Notes: a model not told the origin generated them from the letters alone. Numbered from the stretch's first letter, positions 26,931 through 38,455 are shown. The stretch is DNA of 64,000 nucleotides from Microbulbifer flavimaris (GCF_001641755.2 NZ_LRFG02000005.1:62001-126000), one strand, 5' to 3'. Translations and numbers: made by a program.

Positions 26931-28457
26931 CTATGTGTATAGTGCATGTAGCCAATTGATCAAGGGCTGAGGGAAAACCCCCAGGGTTAGCAGGGTCAGG
27001 GAAAGCAACACCAGCAACAGCTGCCCCGTCACCGGGATCGCCAAAACACTGCTGCCCGCCACTGACGGCATGGGGGCGCGCTGGAACAATGTGAGCAGCA
27101 GGCGCAGATAGTAAAAAAGCCCCAGAGCACTGCCCACGATCACCGCACCGAGGACCAGCCACAGCTCGCCCTCGACTCCAGCCGCAAAAATATAAAACTT
27201 GCCGATAAAGCCGATAGTCAATGGAATACCCGCCAATGACAGCAACATCGCTGCCAGGCAAGTTCCCAGCAACGGCGAACGCCAGAATAACCCCGTGTAA
27301 TAGTCAATATGAAAGGGGGCCAATGCCTCTCCGGGATCAGTGCTGCCGTTGCTGAGGGCGTTGTCGGCCACCAGGCTGATCACGGCAAAGGCGCCCAGGG
27401 TGGTGACGACATAAGCTACCAGGAAGTAGAGGGCCGCCTCTCCACCGAGGGTCTGTTCGTTGATCAGAAAGGCGACCGTTAAATAGCCGATATGGGCGAT
27501 GGAAGAGTAAGCCAGCAGCCGCTTGATATCGCGTTGCAGCAATGCCAGCAGGTTGCCCCCCACGATACTGGCAATCGCCATCAAGGTGAGGAGCGAGCCG
27601 ATGATCGACGCCTCGGACCAGCCTGAAACCGACATCAGCCGCAGCAATATTGCCACGGCGGCAGCTTTGCTCACGGTGGCGATCAGCGCGGTTACCGGCG
27701 TCGGAGCGCCCTGATAGACATCCGGTGTCCAGAGATGGAACGGGACCAGGGAGAGCTTGAACGCCATAGCGGCCAGTACCAGGGCGAGGCCGGACTGCAT
27801 CAGGCCGGCAGAGACATTCTGTCCGCTCATGGCCGCAGCGACCGCAGAGAATTCCAGTGCCCCGGTGGCGCCGTACACCAGTGCGATACCAAATAGCCCC
27901 AGGGCACTGGCAATGGCGGAGAGCAGCAGGTACTTGATCGCAGATTCCATCGCCAGGCCGCGCTCGTCGTTCTGGAAGGCCCTTCCTGTCAGGGGGAAGG
28001 CGAGTAGCGGGTAAAGGGCGAGACTGATCAATTCCAGTGCCAGGAAAAAAATGGCGAAGTGACTGGCGCACACCAGTGTGCAGGCTCCCAGCAGGCACAG
28101 CAGCAGCAGGATATAGAATGCCTCCGGGTGATCCGTCGCCGAGGGCACGACCTGCCGGGCGCGCAGGTAGCTGTGGCCCAGGACGGCTACTGCCATTGCC
28201 GCCAACAACAGCAGCACGCAGATAAACAGCGCCTGTTGATCTATCAGCAGCATCGTCGTGGCGGGCAGCGAGGAAACGGTGTCACGAAGTTCACCGGTTA
28301 CCACAAGGCAGGCAAGAATGGCGGTAACAAGCACAGTGACCGTGGTCATCATTGCGGCGTTGTGGCTGCGGAAGAATGCCACCTGCAGCATCAGCAACAC
28401 GATGCCCGCGGTCAGGACCAGCAGCGGCAGTATCGCGTAGAGTTCCATCGCCGTCAT
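26931..28457 (-). CDS. nuoN: NADH-quinone oxidoreductase subunit N
   Basis: Antiporter-like membrane subunit of Complex I involved in proton pumping. It has 508 residues, about 14 hydrophobic helices, and the conserved MAFKLSLVPFHLWTPDVYQGAPTPV signature of ND2/NuoN, with key Lys in the central helices. It is the last nuo gene and its ATG overlaps the nuoM stop by 4 bases. Confidence 0.96.
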   Translation of the reverse strand: MTAMELYAILPLLVLTAGIVLLMLQVAFFRSHNAAMMTTVTVLVTAILACLVVTGELRDTVSSLPATTMLLIDQQALFICVLLLLAAMAVAVLGHSYLRARQVVPSATDHPEAFYILLLLCLLGACTLVCASHFAIFFLALELISLALYPLLAFPLTGRAFQNDERGLAMESAIKYLLLSAIASALGLFGIALVYGATGALEFSAVAAAMSGQNVSAGLMQSGLALVLAAMAFKLSLVPFHLWTPDVYQGAPTPVTALIATVSKAAAVAILLRLMSVSGWSEASIIGSLLTLMAIASIVGGNLLALLQRDIKRLLAYSSIAHIGYLTVAFLINEQTLGGEAALYFLVAYVVTTLGAFAVISLVADNALSNGSTDPGEALAPFHIDYYTGLFWRSPLLGTCLAAMLLSLAGIPLTIGFIGKFYIFAAGVEGELWLVLGAVIVGSALGLFYYLRLLLTLFQRAPMPSVAGSSVLAIPVTGQLLLVLLSLTLLTLGVFPQPLINWLHALYT

Positions 28458-30052
28458 GGTCTGCCTCCGGTATTGATTGTCATTTCCTGGGTGGTCGGAA
28501 CAGATCGGGCGACGGGCTTGCTGGTAACCGCCTGCTCACCTGCCAGTGCTTTCTCGATGGCGGGGGCTACGCTGTCCATCAGGGGCTGGGGGCGCAGGCC
28601 GATAAACACCAGTGTCAGTGCCAGCGCCAGCAGGGCCAGCCATTCACGAACAGAGAGGTCTGTAAGCCCTTGAGGTAAGGCACCCGCGTCTGGAGTGCTG
28701 GAAACTTGCGCAGAGGGTGGACCAAACAGCGACCGCTGCACCATTACCAGCGCGTAGATCGCGGCCCCGATCATCCCCAGCGCCGCGAACACCGCCAGTG
28801 GGGCACTGCGGCCGAAAGCGCCCAGCAGTACGAGGAATTCCGCTACAAAGTTGCCGAGACCCGGTAGCCCCAGCGATGCGACGGCGAAAAAGAGCACGAA
28901 AGCCGACAGTCGCGGCAGCGTCGACCAGAGTCCGCCCATGTGGCCCATATCGCGGGTGTGTAGTTGATGCTGCAGCCTGCCGACCAGGGCGAAGAGAGCG
29001 GCTGTGCTCAGGCCATGGGCGAACAATTGCACCAGGGCGCCCTGGAAAGCCACCACATTGAAGGCGTAGATGCCCAGCAAGACAAACCCCATATGACTCA
29101 CACTGGAATAAGCTACCAGCCGTTTCATATCGCTCTGGGCGAAGGCGAGCACAGCGCCGTAAACGACACTGATAGCACCGAGGGCCATGGCCACCGGTGC
29201 AAAGGTTTGCGACGCCTCCGGAAACAGCGGCAGGACGAAACGGATCAACCCATAGGCGCCGGTCTTCAGCAGAATCGCGGCCAGCAGAATACTGCCGGCG
29301 GTGGGCGCCTGGGTGTGGGCATCCGGCAGCCAGGTGTGGAACGGGATCGAAGGCAGCTTTACGGCGAAGGCGACAAAGAAACCGAGCATCAGCCAGTAAG
29401 CGGCCTCCGGCGAACGTTGGGAGGACAGCAGGGCTTCATAGGCGAAGGTGACCTCACCAGTCGCACGATAGTGAATAAATACGAGTGCGATAATGGCCAC
29501 CAGCATCAACAAGCTGCTGGCCTGGGTGAATATGAAGAATTTGATCGCCGCAGCAGTGCGTGCCTCATACCCCCAGATTGCGATGAGCAGCAGCATGGGA
29601 ATCAGCATCACTTCCCAGAAGAAGAAAAACAGGAACAGGTCCACGGCGGTAAAGACACCGACGATTCCCGCAAGCACCCACAGGTAATTGGCGTAGAAGA
29701 ATCCGCAGCGATACTTCACCTGGCTCCAGGTGGCCAATAGTGCAAAAAGTCCCATTGCCAGCGTCAGTAACAGGAGGGCAAAGCTGAGCCCGTCCAGTGC
29801 CAGGCTGAAGCGGATACCGAAACGGGGAATCCACGGCAGCGATACCTGCTGCCACCAGTCCGGTGCTGCCAGCGAGTCTAGGGGCTGGGTGCCCCGAGTC
29901 GGCGAAAAGGCTGCCACCTCTCCAAGCAGCAGAGCGCAGGCCGCCAGCAGTATCGCCAGTGTGAGCCAGCGTCCACCACCCGGTCTCGCCTTTTCCACCA
30001 GCGGTGCAAAACATCCACCGGTCGCCATCAGCGCAATCAGCAGTGCAAGCAT
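28454..30052 (-). CDS. nuoM: NADH-quinone oxidoreductase subunit M
   Basis: Proton-translocating antiporter-like subunit of Complex I, 532 residues and many transmembrane helices. The conserved VKLPSIPFHTWLPDAHTQAPT segment and LFFFFWEVMLIPM mark NuoM/ND4, including the Glu of helix 5. The start is set at ATG 30052 (MLALLIALMATGG), which overlaps the nuoL stop by one base; an upstream in-frame start would add a basic tail inside nuoL. The C-terminus carries a short hydrophilic extension after the last helix. Confidence 0.96.
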   Translation of the reverse strand: MLALLIALMATGGCFAPLVEKARPGGGRWLTLAILLAACALLLGEVAAFSPTRGTQPLDSLAAPDWWQQVSLPWIPRFGIRFSLALDGLSFALLLLTLAMGLFALLATWSQVKYRCGFFYANYLWVLAGIVGVFTAVDLFLFFFFWEVMLIPMLLLIAIWGYEARTAAAIKFFIFTQASSLLMLVAIIALVFIHYRATGEVTFAYEALLSSQRSPEAAYWLMLGFFVAFAVKLPSIPFHTWLPDAHTQAPTAGSILLAAILLKTGAYGLIRFVLPLFPEASQTFAPVAMALGAISVVYGAVLAFAQSDMKRLVAYSSVSHMGFVLLGIYAFNVVAFQGALVQLFAHGLSTAALFALVGRLQHQLHTRDMGHMGGLWSTLPRLSAFVLFFAVASLGLPGLGNFVAEFLVLLGAFGRSAPLAVFAALGMIGAAIYALVMVQRSLFGPPSAQVSSTPDAGALPQGLTDLSVREWLALLALALTLVFIGLRPQPLMDSVAPAIEKALAGEQAVTSKPVARSVPTTQEMTINTGGRP

Positions 30053-31884
30053 CACAGGATCACCACCAGCACAAGAAAGAGCACGAGCCCGCCGGCGATG
30101 GTGGCGAGATACCAACGCAACTGCCCGTTCTGGGAAATACTGAGTAGTCCGTGCAGCTGCCGGCTGAGACCGGCGACCAGGTTGTACAGTCCGTCGACAA
30201 TGTCATTGCGGTTCAGGTGCGCGAGCCAGCGAAAGGGGCGTACCAGCAACCACTGATAAATACTGTCGAACCCCCAACCCTGGCGCCAGAAATGTGCGAG
30301 CACCGACTCCGAGAGTTGATGGCTGGGGCGGCGGAAATGAAGCCATGCGAGCAGGGCGCCGAGTACCGGCGCCACGACCGCTATGATGATTGTCCACAGC
30401 GGTGGATGCGGCAAGCCACCACTGGCAAAAACTTCCTGAAGCGGTGGAGCCAGCAGTCCGCCCGCCAGTGCCAGTAGCGCGAGCAGAAGTAACGGCAGGC
30501 GCATGACCTGTGTATTGGCATCGGCACAGTGGCTACTGGCACTTCCCTCGGCACCGAAAAAGACTTTCAACAGCAGGCGCGCCGTATAGGCACCGGTAAT
30601 AAACGCACCCAGGATTCCCGCGAGCCAGAACAGGCTAAAGCCATGGCGAGCCTCCCAGGCCCCCGCCAAAATGGCTTCCTTACTGTAAAAACCGGAAGTG
30701 AGCGGCAGTGCGGCCAGGCAGGCACTACCGACGGCGAAGACTGCAAATGTGAAAGGCATCCTGCGGTAGAGCCCGCCCATTTTTGCCAGCGCCTGTTCGT
30801 GGTGAAGACTGAGGATCACCGATCCGGCAGCCAGAAAAAGCAGCGCCTTGAAAAATGCATGCGTCATCAGGTGAAAGACTGCTGCGGACCAGGCGCCGAC
30901 ACCCAGTGCGAGGAACATATAACCGAGCTGGCTGATGGTGGAGTAGGCCAGTACGCGCTTGATATCGGTCTGGGCCAGCGCGCTGCAACCGGCAAGCAAC
31001 AGGGTGAGGGCGCCAATCGTCGCCACCACCGTCATGGCCAGATCGGAAAGGGCAAACAGCGGGTGCAGTCTGGCAATCAGGTACACACCGGCGGTGACCA
31101 TGGTGGCGGCATGAATCAGGGCACTCACCGGAGTCGGGCCGGCCATGGCATCGGGCAACCAGGTTTGCAGTGGCAGCTGGGCGGATTTGCCCACGGCGCC
31201 ACCGAGCAGCAGTAGTGCTGCCAGGGTCACCACGGGTTCCCGCGGCGCGGCGGTAACGGCATCCAGCAGCTCGCCGATTTGCAGGGTGCCGTATTCCCGG
31301 AACAACAGGAAAAGGCCGATGGCGAGCGCCGTGTCGCCGATACGGGTAACCAGAAACGCCTTGATCGCCGCGCGGCCGTTCTCCCGGTTGCGATACCAGA
31401 AGCCAATCAACAGGTAGCTGCACAGGCCCACCCCCTCCCAGCCGAGATAGAGCAGCACCAGGTTATCCGCCAGAACCAGTACCAGCATGGCCGCCACGAA
31501 CAGGTTGAGGTAGGCAAAATAACGGCGAAAATCCCCATCACCGCGCATATAGCCGACGGAATAGAGGTGGATCAGAAAGCCGACGCCGGAAATCACCAGT
31601 AGCATCACCACCGTCAGCCAGTCGGCAGACAGGCCAAAGTCCAGCTGCAGCGCACCAGCATTAATCCAGGCGCCCAGGTCCAGGCTTTGCTCGGTACCGG
31701 GGCTTCCGAGAAAGTGGCCGAAAAACAAAGTGGCACTGGTCAGCGCCGCCAAACCCACGGCACCCACAGCGATCCAGGCCACCAGCCCCTCGGCAGCCTC
31801 ACGGCGGGAAAACAGGGCGCTCAATATCAGGGCGAGAAAGCCCGCGAGCGGCAATAGCGGTATTAATGCCAGTAGCCCGTGCAT
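30052..31884 (-). CDS. nuoL: NADH-quinone oxidoreductase subunit L
   Basis: Largest antiporter-like subunit of Complex I with the long lateral helix at the C-terminus. It has 610 residues from ATG 31884 (MHGLLALIPLLPLAGF), matching E. coli NuoL (613). Signatures include WEGVGLCSYLLIGFWY and GKSAQLPLQTWLPDAMAGPTPVSALIHAATMV. The open frame extends upstream to 32004, but that part lies inside nuoK in another frame. It starts one base after the nuoK stop, so translation is probably coupled. Confidence 0.97.
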   Translation of the reverse strand: MHGLLALIPLLPLAGFLALILSALFSRREAAEGLVAWIAVGAVGLAALTSATLFFGHFLGSPGTEQSLDLGAWINAGALQLDFGLSADWLTVVMLLVISGVGFLIHLYSVGYMRGDGDFRRYFAYLNLFVAAMLVLVLADNLVLLYLGWEGVGLCSYLLIGFWYRNRENGRAAIKAFLVTRIGDTALAIGLFLLFREYGTLQIGELLDAVTAAPREPVVTLAALLLLGGAVGKSAQLPLQTWLPDAMAGPTPVSALIHAATMVTAGVYLIARLHPLFALSDLAMTVVATIGALTLLLAGCSALAQTDIKRVLAYSTISQLGYMFLALGVGAWSAAVFHLMTHAFFKALLFLAAGSVILSLHHEQALAKMGGLYRRMPFTFAVFAVGSACLAALPLTSGFYSKEAILAGAWEARHGFSLFWLAGILGAFITGAYTARLLLKVFFGAEGSASSHCADANTQVMRLPLLLLALLALAGGLLAPPLQEVFASGGLPHPPLWTIIIAVVAPVLGALLAWLHFRRPSHQLSESVLAHFWRQGWGFDSIYQWLLVRPFRWLAHLNRNDIVDGLYNLVAGLSRQLHGLLSISQNGQLRWYLATIAGGLVLFLVLVVIL

Positions 31885-31885
31885 T

Positions 31886-32218
31886 TCAGCCTCGCATCCT
31901 GCTGAGCTGATCGATATCCACAGTACTTCGATGGCGATAGAGATGCAGCGCCAGGGCCAGCGCAATGGCGATCTCTGCTGCGGCCAGGGTAATGGCAAAC
32001 ACAAACATCACCTGGCCGTCCGCATTGCCCCAGTGAGCGCCCGCTACAACAAAAGCGAGGGCGGCCGCATTGGTGCAGATCTCTACGCTCATAAGCATGA
32101 AGAGAATGTTGCGCCGTACCAGGAGCCCGGCCAGTCCCAGGCAGAACAGCGCGGCGGCCAGCAGCAGGCCGTGTTGCAATGCAATGTCCGGGACGCCGCC
32201 TGCAGCTTCAATGGCCAT
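31886..32218 (-). CDS. nuoK: NADH-quinone oxidoreductase subunit K
   Basis: Small membrane subunit of Complex I with three transmembrane helices (110 residues; family about 100-105). Conserved acidic residues that line the proton path are visible in [13 protein letters not shown] and [12 protein letters not shown]. The ATG at 32218 is chosen to match the family length. It overlaps the nuoJ stop by 11 bases. Confidence 0.96.
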   Translation of the reverse strand: MAIEAAGGVPDIALQHGLLLAAALFCLGLAGLLVRRNILFMLMSVEICTNAAALAFVVAGAHWGNADGQVMFVFAITLAAAEIAIALALALHLYRHRSTVDIDQLSRMRG

Positions 32219-32729
32219 GGTCGGTCCCCTCCTGCTCCGACTGGCCGCGGCGCGCAAGATGAAATGCGCCCACGAGACCTGCCAGCAGCACCATGGAGGC
32301 CAGCTCTACCGCCAGCAGGTAATGCCCGAACAGCGCCGCACCCACCTGTCGTGCGCCCACATAGTTCACGGCGCCGGCCTGTCCACCGTTGCCGCCGAGC
32401 AACACCAGAAACAGTGTGAGCAGGATCGCCGAAAGCAGCCCGGGACCGATCCAGTCCGACGGCGCCAGCCACTGGCGTTCCTGCTCCACGGTCGAGTCCC
32501 CCTGGTTGAGCATCATGATCACGAACAGCATCAGCACCATGATGGCCCCCGCATACACGATCACTTCCAGCGCCGCCGCAAACGGGGCGCCGTAGAGAAA
32601 AAAGATCACCGCAATCGCCAGCAGGGACACGATCAGGTACAGCAGGGCGTGTACCGCGTTGCGGGCGGTGATGACACACACAGTGGCCAGGAGCGCAATG
32701 GCCGCACAGAGGTAGAAAAATATCGACAT
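32208..32729 (-). CDS. nuoJ: NADH-quinone oxidoreductase subunit J
   Basis: Membrane subunit of Complex I, 173 residues with five transmembrane helices. The family segment [29 protein letters not shown] and the helix-3 motif [20 protein letters not shown], which holds the pi-bulge of ND6/NuoJ, are both clear. The C-terminal tail is hydrophilic. It lies between nuoI (30-base gap) and nuoK (11-base overlap). Confidence 0.96.
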   Translation of the reverse strand: MSIFFYLCAAIALLATVCVITARNAVHALLYLIVSLLAIAVIFFLYGAPFAAALEVIVYAGAIMVLMLFVIMMLNQGDSTVEQERQWLAPSDWIGPGLLSAILLTLFLVLLGGNGGQAGAVNYVGARQVGAALFGHYLLAVELASMVLLAGLVGAFHLARRGQSEQEGTDHGH

Positions 32730-32759
32730 GGATCCTTCCTTGTCGCTAGCCCGGTTGGG

Positions 32760-33275
32760 TTACAGGTTGAGCCCGCGGATATCCACCGGTCTCTCTTCGT
32801 TTTCGGCCGCCCCTTTGTCTTTTCCTCCGACGGCCTTTCCCGCAACATGATAGAAACTGTAGTGGTGGTATTTCCCCGGCCCGTTGATCAGCAGGTCCTC
32901 TTTCTCATACACCATATTCTGCCGGTCGTACTCGCACATCTCGAAGTCCGGCGTGAGCTGAATGGCGTAGGTGGGGCAGGCCTCTTCACAGAGGCCGCAC
33001 ATAATGCAGCGGGAGAAATTGATTCGAAAATATCCCGGATACCAGCGTCCGTTTTCGTCTTCAGCTTTCTGCAGGGAAATGCAATCCGGTGGGCAGGCCA
33101 CCGCGCACAGGTTACAGGCCACACAGCGTTCCTCACCGCCTGGGTCGCGGGTCAGTACGATGCGGCCGCGATAGCGCGGTGCCAGATAGGGTTTCTCATC
33201 GGGATATTCCACCGTGACCCGGGGGGTAAACAGATGGCGGAATACCAGCCACATGCTACGCAGTTGACTGATCAT
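32760..33275 (-). CDS. nuoI: NADH-quinone oxidoreductase subunit I (2x 4Fe-4S)
   Basis: Peripheral-arm subunit of Complex I that holds clusters N6a and N6b on the path to NuoB. The 171-residue protein has two ferredoxin-type motifs, [12 protein letters not shown] and [12 protein letters not shown]. The N-terminal amphipathic stretch docks to the membrane arm. It is placed between nuoH and nuoJ as in E. coli. Confidence 0.97.
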   Translation of the reverse strand: MISQLRSMWLVFRHLFTPRVTVEYPDEKPYLAPRYRGRIVLTRDPGGEERCVACNLCAVACPPDCISLQKAEDENGRWYPGYFRINFSRCIMCGLCEEACPTYAIQLTPDFEMCEYDRQNMVYEKEDLLINGPGKYHHYSFYHVAGKAVGGKDKGAAENEERPVDIRGLNL

Positions 33276-33294
33276 GATGTCACTCCCTTCCGGT

Positions 33295-34251
33295 TCATTG
33301 CAGCCATAGCAGGACCCCGCCGGTAACCAGCAAGTTGGCGAGCGCCAGTGGTAGCATTACCTTCCAGCCAAATTGCATCAGCTGGTCGTAGCGCGGTCGC
33401 GGCAGGGCGGCGCGCAGTAGTACAAACACACAAACCAGCAGCGCTGTTTTGATACAGAACCAGAGCAATGGTGGCAGCCAGGGGCCGAGCCAGCCGCCGA
33501 GGAACAGCGTGGTGATCAGTGCTGATATGAGAATCACCGACAGGTACTCGCCGACAAAGAACATGCCAAATTTCATGCTGGAGTATTCGGTGTGGAAACC
33601 GGCGGTGAGTTCGTGCTCTGCCTCGGGCAGGTCAAAGGGAAGGCGGTGGCTCTCTGCAATACCGGCAATAAAGAAAATCACAAAGCCGAGAAACTGTGGC
33701 AGTACAAACCAGCCACCTTCCTGTGCGGTAACGATCTCACGCAGATTGAAGCTGCCAGCGAGCATGACCACACCCATCAGGCTGAGGCCCATGAAAACCT
33801 CGTAAGAAACGGTTTGCGCTGCGGCACGCAGGCCGCCAAGAAGTGCGTATTTATTGTTGGAAGCATAGGCGCCAAGCACCACGCTGTAGACGGCCAGGGA
33901 AGACATGGCGAGCACAAAAAGCAGCCCCACATTGAGGTCCACGATGCCGATGCCGGGTGCGAACGGCACCACTGCGAACCCCAGCAGCATGGTGGCCATC
34001 ACCAGGGTCGGTGCCAGGATAAACACCGGGCGGTCGGCAAAGTGGGGAACGAAGTCCTCCTTGAAGAAAAGCTTGATCATGTCCGCCACCACCTGCAGCA
34101 GACCAAAAGGGCCCACCCGGTTGGGTCCCGGCCTGTCCTGCCACAGGCCCAGCAGCCGGCGCTCGACCCAGGTGAGCAGCGCTGCCAGTAACACCACGAC
34201 AGTGAGGATGCCGAAAATAGTGGTGAGCTGTGCCAGCAGGGGCGCACTCAT
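33295..34251 (-). CDS. nuoH: NADH-quinone oxidoreductase subunit H
   Basis: Membrane subunit of Complex I forming much of the quinone-binding channel. It has 318 residues and eight or more helices, with the ND1 signatures [26 protein letters not shown] and [21 protein letters not shown]. Its start overlaps the nuoG stop by 4 bases (ATGA), indicating coupled translation. Confidence 0.97.
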   Translation of the reverse strand: MSAPLLAQLTTIFGILTVVVLLAALLTWVERRLLGLWQDRPGPNRVGPFGLLQVVADMIKLFFKEDFVPHFADRPVFILAPTLVMATMLLGFAVVPFAPGIGIVDLNVGLLFVLAMSSLAVYSVVLGAYASNNKYALLGGLRAAAQTVSYEVFMGLSLMGVVMLAGSFNLREIVTAQEGGWFVLPQFLGFVIFFIAGIAESHRLPFDLPEAEHELTAGFHTEYSSMKFGMFFVGEYLSVILISALITTLFLGGWLGPWLPPLLWFCIKTALLVCVFVLLRAALPRPRYDQLMQFGWKVMLPLALANLLVTGGVLLWLQ

Positions 34252-37136
34252 GGTTCATCGCCCCCCGCGGTATGGTCGCTGGCTGTGACCGGCTTTATAT
34301 GAACCGCCACCGGTAACCGCACGGTGATGTCAGCCAGTTCCGGAAAGCCGCAGGGTAAGCCGACAACACCCGGGGAAATCTCAAAGTCCACCCGGGCGTG
34401 CAGTTGGCGTCTTGTCTCTCCCAGGTTGAGTACCAGCTGCTCACCATGGTGAATTCCCCTCTGGGCGGCATCTGTCGGGTGCAGTTTGGCGAAAGGGGGC
34501 TCGATCGCACTGGCAATGCCCTCGGCGCTGCTGCTCAGTTCTCCGCTGCCAAGCAGGCGGTGCAGCGGCACGGCCAATAGCCTTCCAGATGTGGTGCTGC
34601 CGTTCGTTGCATTCCCACACGCGTGCAGTTCCACAGACTGCCAGCGGGGCACGGGTTTCTGTGGACGCTGCAGTAATGTCGGTGCACCGCGTTCGACGCG
34701 CAGCCCGTTGAGGCCCTGCAGGTACTTGTGAATTGACTGGTTGGAGGTCCAGCCCGGGGCGCGGATCACCGCCTGCAGAGTCGTCTTCGCAGGGTCGTGT
34801 ACCCCCTCCATGGTAAAGCTCAGCGGCGCATCGGTGTCTTCGGGTGGAGGCTCTTCGGCCACTCGCCGTTCTGCACTGATGGCGGTGCGGCCACTGGCCC
34901 GGTGACTCTGTCGGGCCACGTTGAAATTGTCCCGTAACGAAACCATTAGCCTTCGAATCTCGGCGAACACGGGCAGGGCTTCCGCCAGCGCTGCACTGAC
35001 GTCATCGCTGTGCTGCCAGCTGCGAACCAGGTCGGCGGTATCACTGTGCAGATTACTGGCACTGATGGCATCGGCCAGCCAGCGCCAGCTTTCCTGTATA
35101 AAACCAATGCCCTCGTAGACGCAGTAATGCCGCTGTGCCCGGCCGCTGCTGTTGATTACCGTGCCCTGGTATTCCGGCGTCGCCGCGGTTGGGAATACGA
35201 GGTGGGCGCGACGTGTGGTATCGTTGAGCAGATGATCGAGGGCAATCACGGTATCGGCTGAGGAGAGAATTTCCTGCGCCTGGTTTTGCGGCAGCCGTCG
35301 GAACAGGTCATTCTCCAGCACCACCAGTGTTACCGGGATTCCCCGCTTCCTCGCATCTGCCATGATCGACCCGGCTCGTTCCAGATGCTGATCGGCGGAG
35401 GACAGTATCTGTAGGAGTCCAAGACTATTGACCTCGGGGCAGCTCAGGTATGTATTGACCGGCTCGTCTCTTTCCTCAGCCAGTGCCGTCGCGATGAGGC
35501 CGGCAGTGCGCAACAGCCCTGGATGCTGGGCACCGCAGCCGCTAATCACCAGCGGCCTCTCGGCGTCGACAAGGGCACGGGCTGTATCGCGGGCAAGCTG
35601 AAGGTAGTCGCGGCTTAGTGGCGAATCGCCTGTATCCGTCAGTGTGTCGCCCTGGTCTGTGCCGCCACGGCTAGCGCCAATCGCCTCGAGTACTGCCTCG
35701 CCAAAACTTACCAGCGCATCCGGCGTGCCGATGACGTGGTCGGAGCAGCAGTCCGCCAGAGCCGGAATCTCGCAACCGGCGAACACAATGGGCACTGGCG
35801 CTGCGGGCAACTGGCGCAGGGCTGCATCCTGCCAGTCCGGGATTTTCAGTTTTTCCGCCTGCCTGCGACGCTGGTTCTGCGCTGCCTGTCGCACCGCCAG
35901 GGCGATGCGCGCTGCGGTATTGTCGATATCCTCGCCGAGAATCAGGATGGCGTCCGCCTGCTCGACTTCCGGTGTGGTGGCACTGCGTATCCGTTCATCA
36001 CACTGGATACTGTTGACCAGCTGTAATAGCTGCAGGTCAACAGCGCTGACCCCGGCATAGAACTGCTCGGCGCCGGTCAGGGTGCGCAGCGCAAAATTGT
36101 TTTCCAGGGAACTGCGCGGTGAGCCAACCCCGAGCAGCAGGTGCTTGCCCGTGCCGTGATCCTCAAGGTGACGGGCAAAGGCCTCTACGCCGTCCGCGGG
36201 TGCAATCTGGCGGTGTGAGAGGGCACCGCCCCCCGAGCTGCTGCCGATCAGCTCGATATTGTCCCGCTCCATTACCTGGGTTAAGCGGGCAGGGCTGTTG
36301 GCATATTCGTAACCAAAGCGGCCGCGATCACAGAGGAAATAGCCGTTGATGTCGCGTTTGTAGAGGTTGGTGACCCGGCGCAACCAGGGATCGCCGGGGC
36401 TACCGGGTTGACGGGCCGCCGGTGCGGTATTGCAACCCACGCCGCAGTGCTCACAGACCGAGGGCGCCATCTGCTGGTCCCACTTGCGCACATAGTGCCG
36501 GCTGAAGGTTTTATCAGTGAATACGCCGGTGGGGCAGACTTCCACCAGGTTGCCGCTGAAGCCGCTGAGAAGTCGACCGTCTTCCCTGCGACCAAAGTAA
36601 ATCTGGTTGTTGCGCCCCAGGGCCTCCAGGTCGGTGCCGCCGGCATAGTCGCGATAGAAGCGGGTGCAGCGATAGCAGGCGATGCAGCGATTCATTTCGT
36701 GGTTGATAAACGGGCCCAGGTACTGGTTGCGATGAGTCCGTTTCGGGCCGCGATAGCGCCGCAGGGTATGGCCGGTCATTTCGGTCATATCCTGCAGGTG
36801 GCACTCGCCACCCTCTTCACACACGGGGCAGTCGTGGGGGTGGTTGATCATCAGGTTTTCGATGATACCGCCGCGGAATTCGCGCGCCGTTTGGGCGTCC
36901 ACGCTGTAACGGGCGCCGTCACGGGCCTCGGTCATGCAGCTCATGACCAGCCGACCCTGCTGGTCCTCGTCGTCTTCGTATTCGATCACCGCGCACTGGC
37001 GACAGGCACCGACGGAACCCATGGCCGGGTGCCAGCAAAAGTAGGGCAGGTCGATGCCCCGGCTGAGGCAGATGCTGAGCAGGTTCTGCCCGGCTTCTAC
37101 CTCGTAGTCTTCGCCGTCGACGGTGATGGTTGGCAT
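34248..37136 (-). CDS. nuoG: NADH-quinone oxidoreductase subunit G
   Basis: Large Fe-S subunit of the Complex I peripheral arm, 962 residues from ATG 37136 ([16 protein letters not shown]), a little longer than E. coli NuoG (about 908). The N-terminus has a [2Fe-2S] domain ([26 protein letters not shown]), the His-liganded N5 cluster region ([14 protein letters not shown]) and the [4Fe-4S] pair region ([16 protein letters not shown]). A molybdopterin-oxidoreductase-like domain follows, with the extra cluster motif CEHCGVGCN for N7. The C-terminal half is poorly conserved and carries no Mo cofactor. Confidence 0.96.
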   Translation of the reverse strand: MPTITVDGEDYEVEAGQNLLSICLSRGIDLPYFCWHPAMGSVGACRQCAVIEYEDDEDQQGRLVMSCMTEARDGARYSVDAQTAREFRGGIIENLMINHPHDCPVCEEGGECHLQDMTEMTGHTLRRYRGPKRTHRNQYLGPFINHEMNRCIACYRCTRFYRDYAGGTDLEALGRNNQIYFGRREDGRLLSGFSGNLVEVCPTGVFTDKTFSRHYVRKWDQQMAPSVCEHCGVGCNTAPAARQPGSPGDPWLRRVTNLYKRDINGYFLCDRGRFGYEYANSPARLTQVMERDNIELIGSSSGGGALSHRQIAPADGVEAFARHLEDHGTGKHLLLGVGSPRSSLENNFALRTLTGAEQFYAGVSAVDLQLLQLVNSIQCDERIRSATTPEVEQADAILILGEDIDNTAARIALAVRQAAQNQRRRQAEKLKIPDWQDAALRQLPAAPVPIVFAGCEIPALADCCSDHVIGTPDALVSFGEAVLEAIGASRGGTDQGDTLTDTGDSPLSRDYLQLARDTARALVDAERPLVISGCGAQHPGLLRTAGLIATALAEERDEPVNTYLSCPEVNSLGLLQILSSADQHLERAGSIMADARKRGIPVTLVVLENDLFRRLPQNQAQEILSSADTVIALDHLLNDTTRRAHLVFPTAATPEYQGTVINSSGRAQRHYCVYEGIGFIQESWRWLADAISASNLHSDTADLVRSWQHSDDVSAALAEALPVFAEIRRLMVSLRDNFNVARQSHRASGRTAISAERRVAEEPPPEDTDAPLSFTMEGVHDPAKTTLQAVIRAPGWTSNQSIHKYLQGLNGLRVERGAPTLLQRPQKPVPRWQSVELHACGNATNGSTTSGRLLAVPLHRLLGSGELSSSAEGIASAIEPPFAKLHPTDAAQRGIHHGEQLVLNLGETRRQLHARVDFEISPGVVGLPCGFPELADITVRLPVAVHIKPVTASDHTAGGDEP

Positions 37137-37180
37137 TAGGTTTTTATTGGGTCCTGATTGAATTCCCTTACGGCCCGCTG

Positions 37181-38455
37181 CTAATGAAACGGGCAAGCTT
37201 TACCGCGAATATGGTCGACAAAGTCCTGCTCGAATAATTTCAGCGCACTCTGGATCGGCTCGGCTGCCCCGGGGGCCAGGGCGCAGAACGTATTGCCGGG
37301 AGCCATGCGAATGGTGTGTTCCCGCAGTAGTTCCAGGTCTTCCATCGTTCCCTCGCCGTTCTCGATCCGCTGCAGTATGTGCACCACCCAGGGCAGTCCA
37401 TCCCGGCAGGGCGTACACCAGCCGCAGGATTCCCGGGCAAAGAATCGTGACAGGTTCAACACCAGGCCCACCGGGCAGGTAGCTTCATCGAGTACCGTGA
37501 TGGTGCCGGTGCCGAGGCGGCTTCCGGCCTTCCCCACCGCGTCGTAATCCAGGGGCAGGTCGAGGTGCTGCGGGCCGAGAAAGTCCGTGGAACCGCCGCC
37601 GGGCAAAAAACCGCGCAGGGTGAGGCCGTCTCGCAGGCCACCGGCATGGTTTTCAATGACCTCCCGCACCGGCGTGCCCATGGGCAGTTCCCACAGTCCG
37701 GGTTTGTTGACCTTGCCACTGACGCCAAACAACTTGGTGCCGCCATCCTCACCGCGCCCCAGCTGGCGATACCAGTCCGCACCTTGAGTCACCAGGTGCG
37801 GCAGGTTGCACAGGGTTTCCACATTGTTGACGACGGTCGGCCGGCCCCACAGGCCGCTGACCTGCGGATATGGCGGCTTGGCTCGCGGAATCGCGCGCTT
37901 GCCTTCTAGTGCATTGAGCAGCGCAGTCTCTTCCCCGCAGATGTAGTTACCGCTGCTGCGATGCAGGTAAATCCTGAGCGGCTGCTCCCAGCCTGTGGTT
38001 TCGGGGGTGAGCAGGCCGGCCTGTTCTGCCTCCCCGATGGCATTTTCCAGCACCTTCGCCGCCCGGTGATATTCGCCGCGAATGAAAATATAGGCAGTGG
38101 TGGCACCGATGGCATGGGCAGCGATCATCATGCCCTCGAGCAGCAGATGCGGGTCTCGCTCCATCAACAGCCGGTCCTTGAAGGTGCCTGGCTCCATCTC
38201 GTCCGCGTTGCAGACCAGGTAGCGAACCGGCTGGGCCTGGCGATCCCCGGGAACAAAGCTCCACTTGAACCCGGTATTGAAGCCCGCGCCGCCGCGGCCC
38301 CGCAGGCCGGCTTTCTGCACGAGGTCGATCAGCTTTTCCGGTGACATCCGCAGCGCGCGCAGCCAGCCGCGGTAGCCATCATTATTTCGGTAGGCCCCGA
38401 GGTCGAGTGCAGTGTCATCTGCGCCGATATTTTTAGTCAGCGGATTGATCAGCAT
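37181..38455 (-). CDS. nuoF: NADH-quinone oxidoreductase subunit F
   Basis: NADH- and FMN-binding subunit of Complex I with cluster N3; 424 residues. Motifs: GLRGRGGAGFNTGFKW (NADH/FMN loop), CNADEMEPGTFKDR, GAGAYICGEE-like NYICGEETALLNALEGKR, and ESCGWCTPCRDG for the [4Fe-4S] cluster. The start ATG 38455 lies inside the end of nuoE (23-base overlap). A 44-base gap separates it from nuoG. Confidence 0.97.
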   Translation of the reverse strand: MLINPLTKNIGADDTALDLGAYRNNDGYRGWLRALRMSPEKLIDLVQKAGLRGRGGAGFNTGFKWSFVPGDRQAQPVRYLVCNADEMEPGTFKDRLLMERDPHLLLEGMMIAAHAIGATTAYIFIRGEYHRAAKVLENAIGEAEQAGLLTPETTGWEQPLRIYLHRSSGNYICGEETALLNALEGKRAIPRAKPPYPQVSGLWGRPTVVNNVETLCNLPHLVTQGADWYRQLGRGEDGGTKLFGVSGKVNKPGLWELPMGTPVREVIENHAGGLRDGLTLRGFLPGGGSTDFLGPQHLDLPLDYDAVGKAGSRLGTGTITVLDEATCPVGLVLNLSRFFARESCGWCTPCRDGLPWVVHILQRIENGEGTMEDLELLREHTIRMAPGNTFCALAPGAAEPIQSALKLFEQDFVDHIRGKACPFH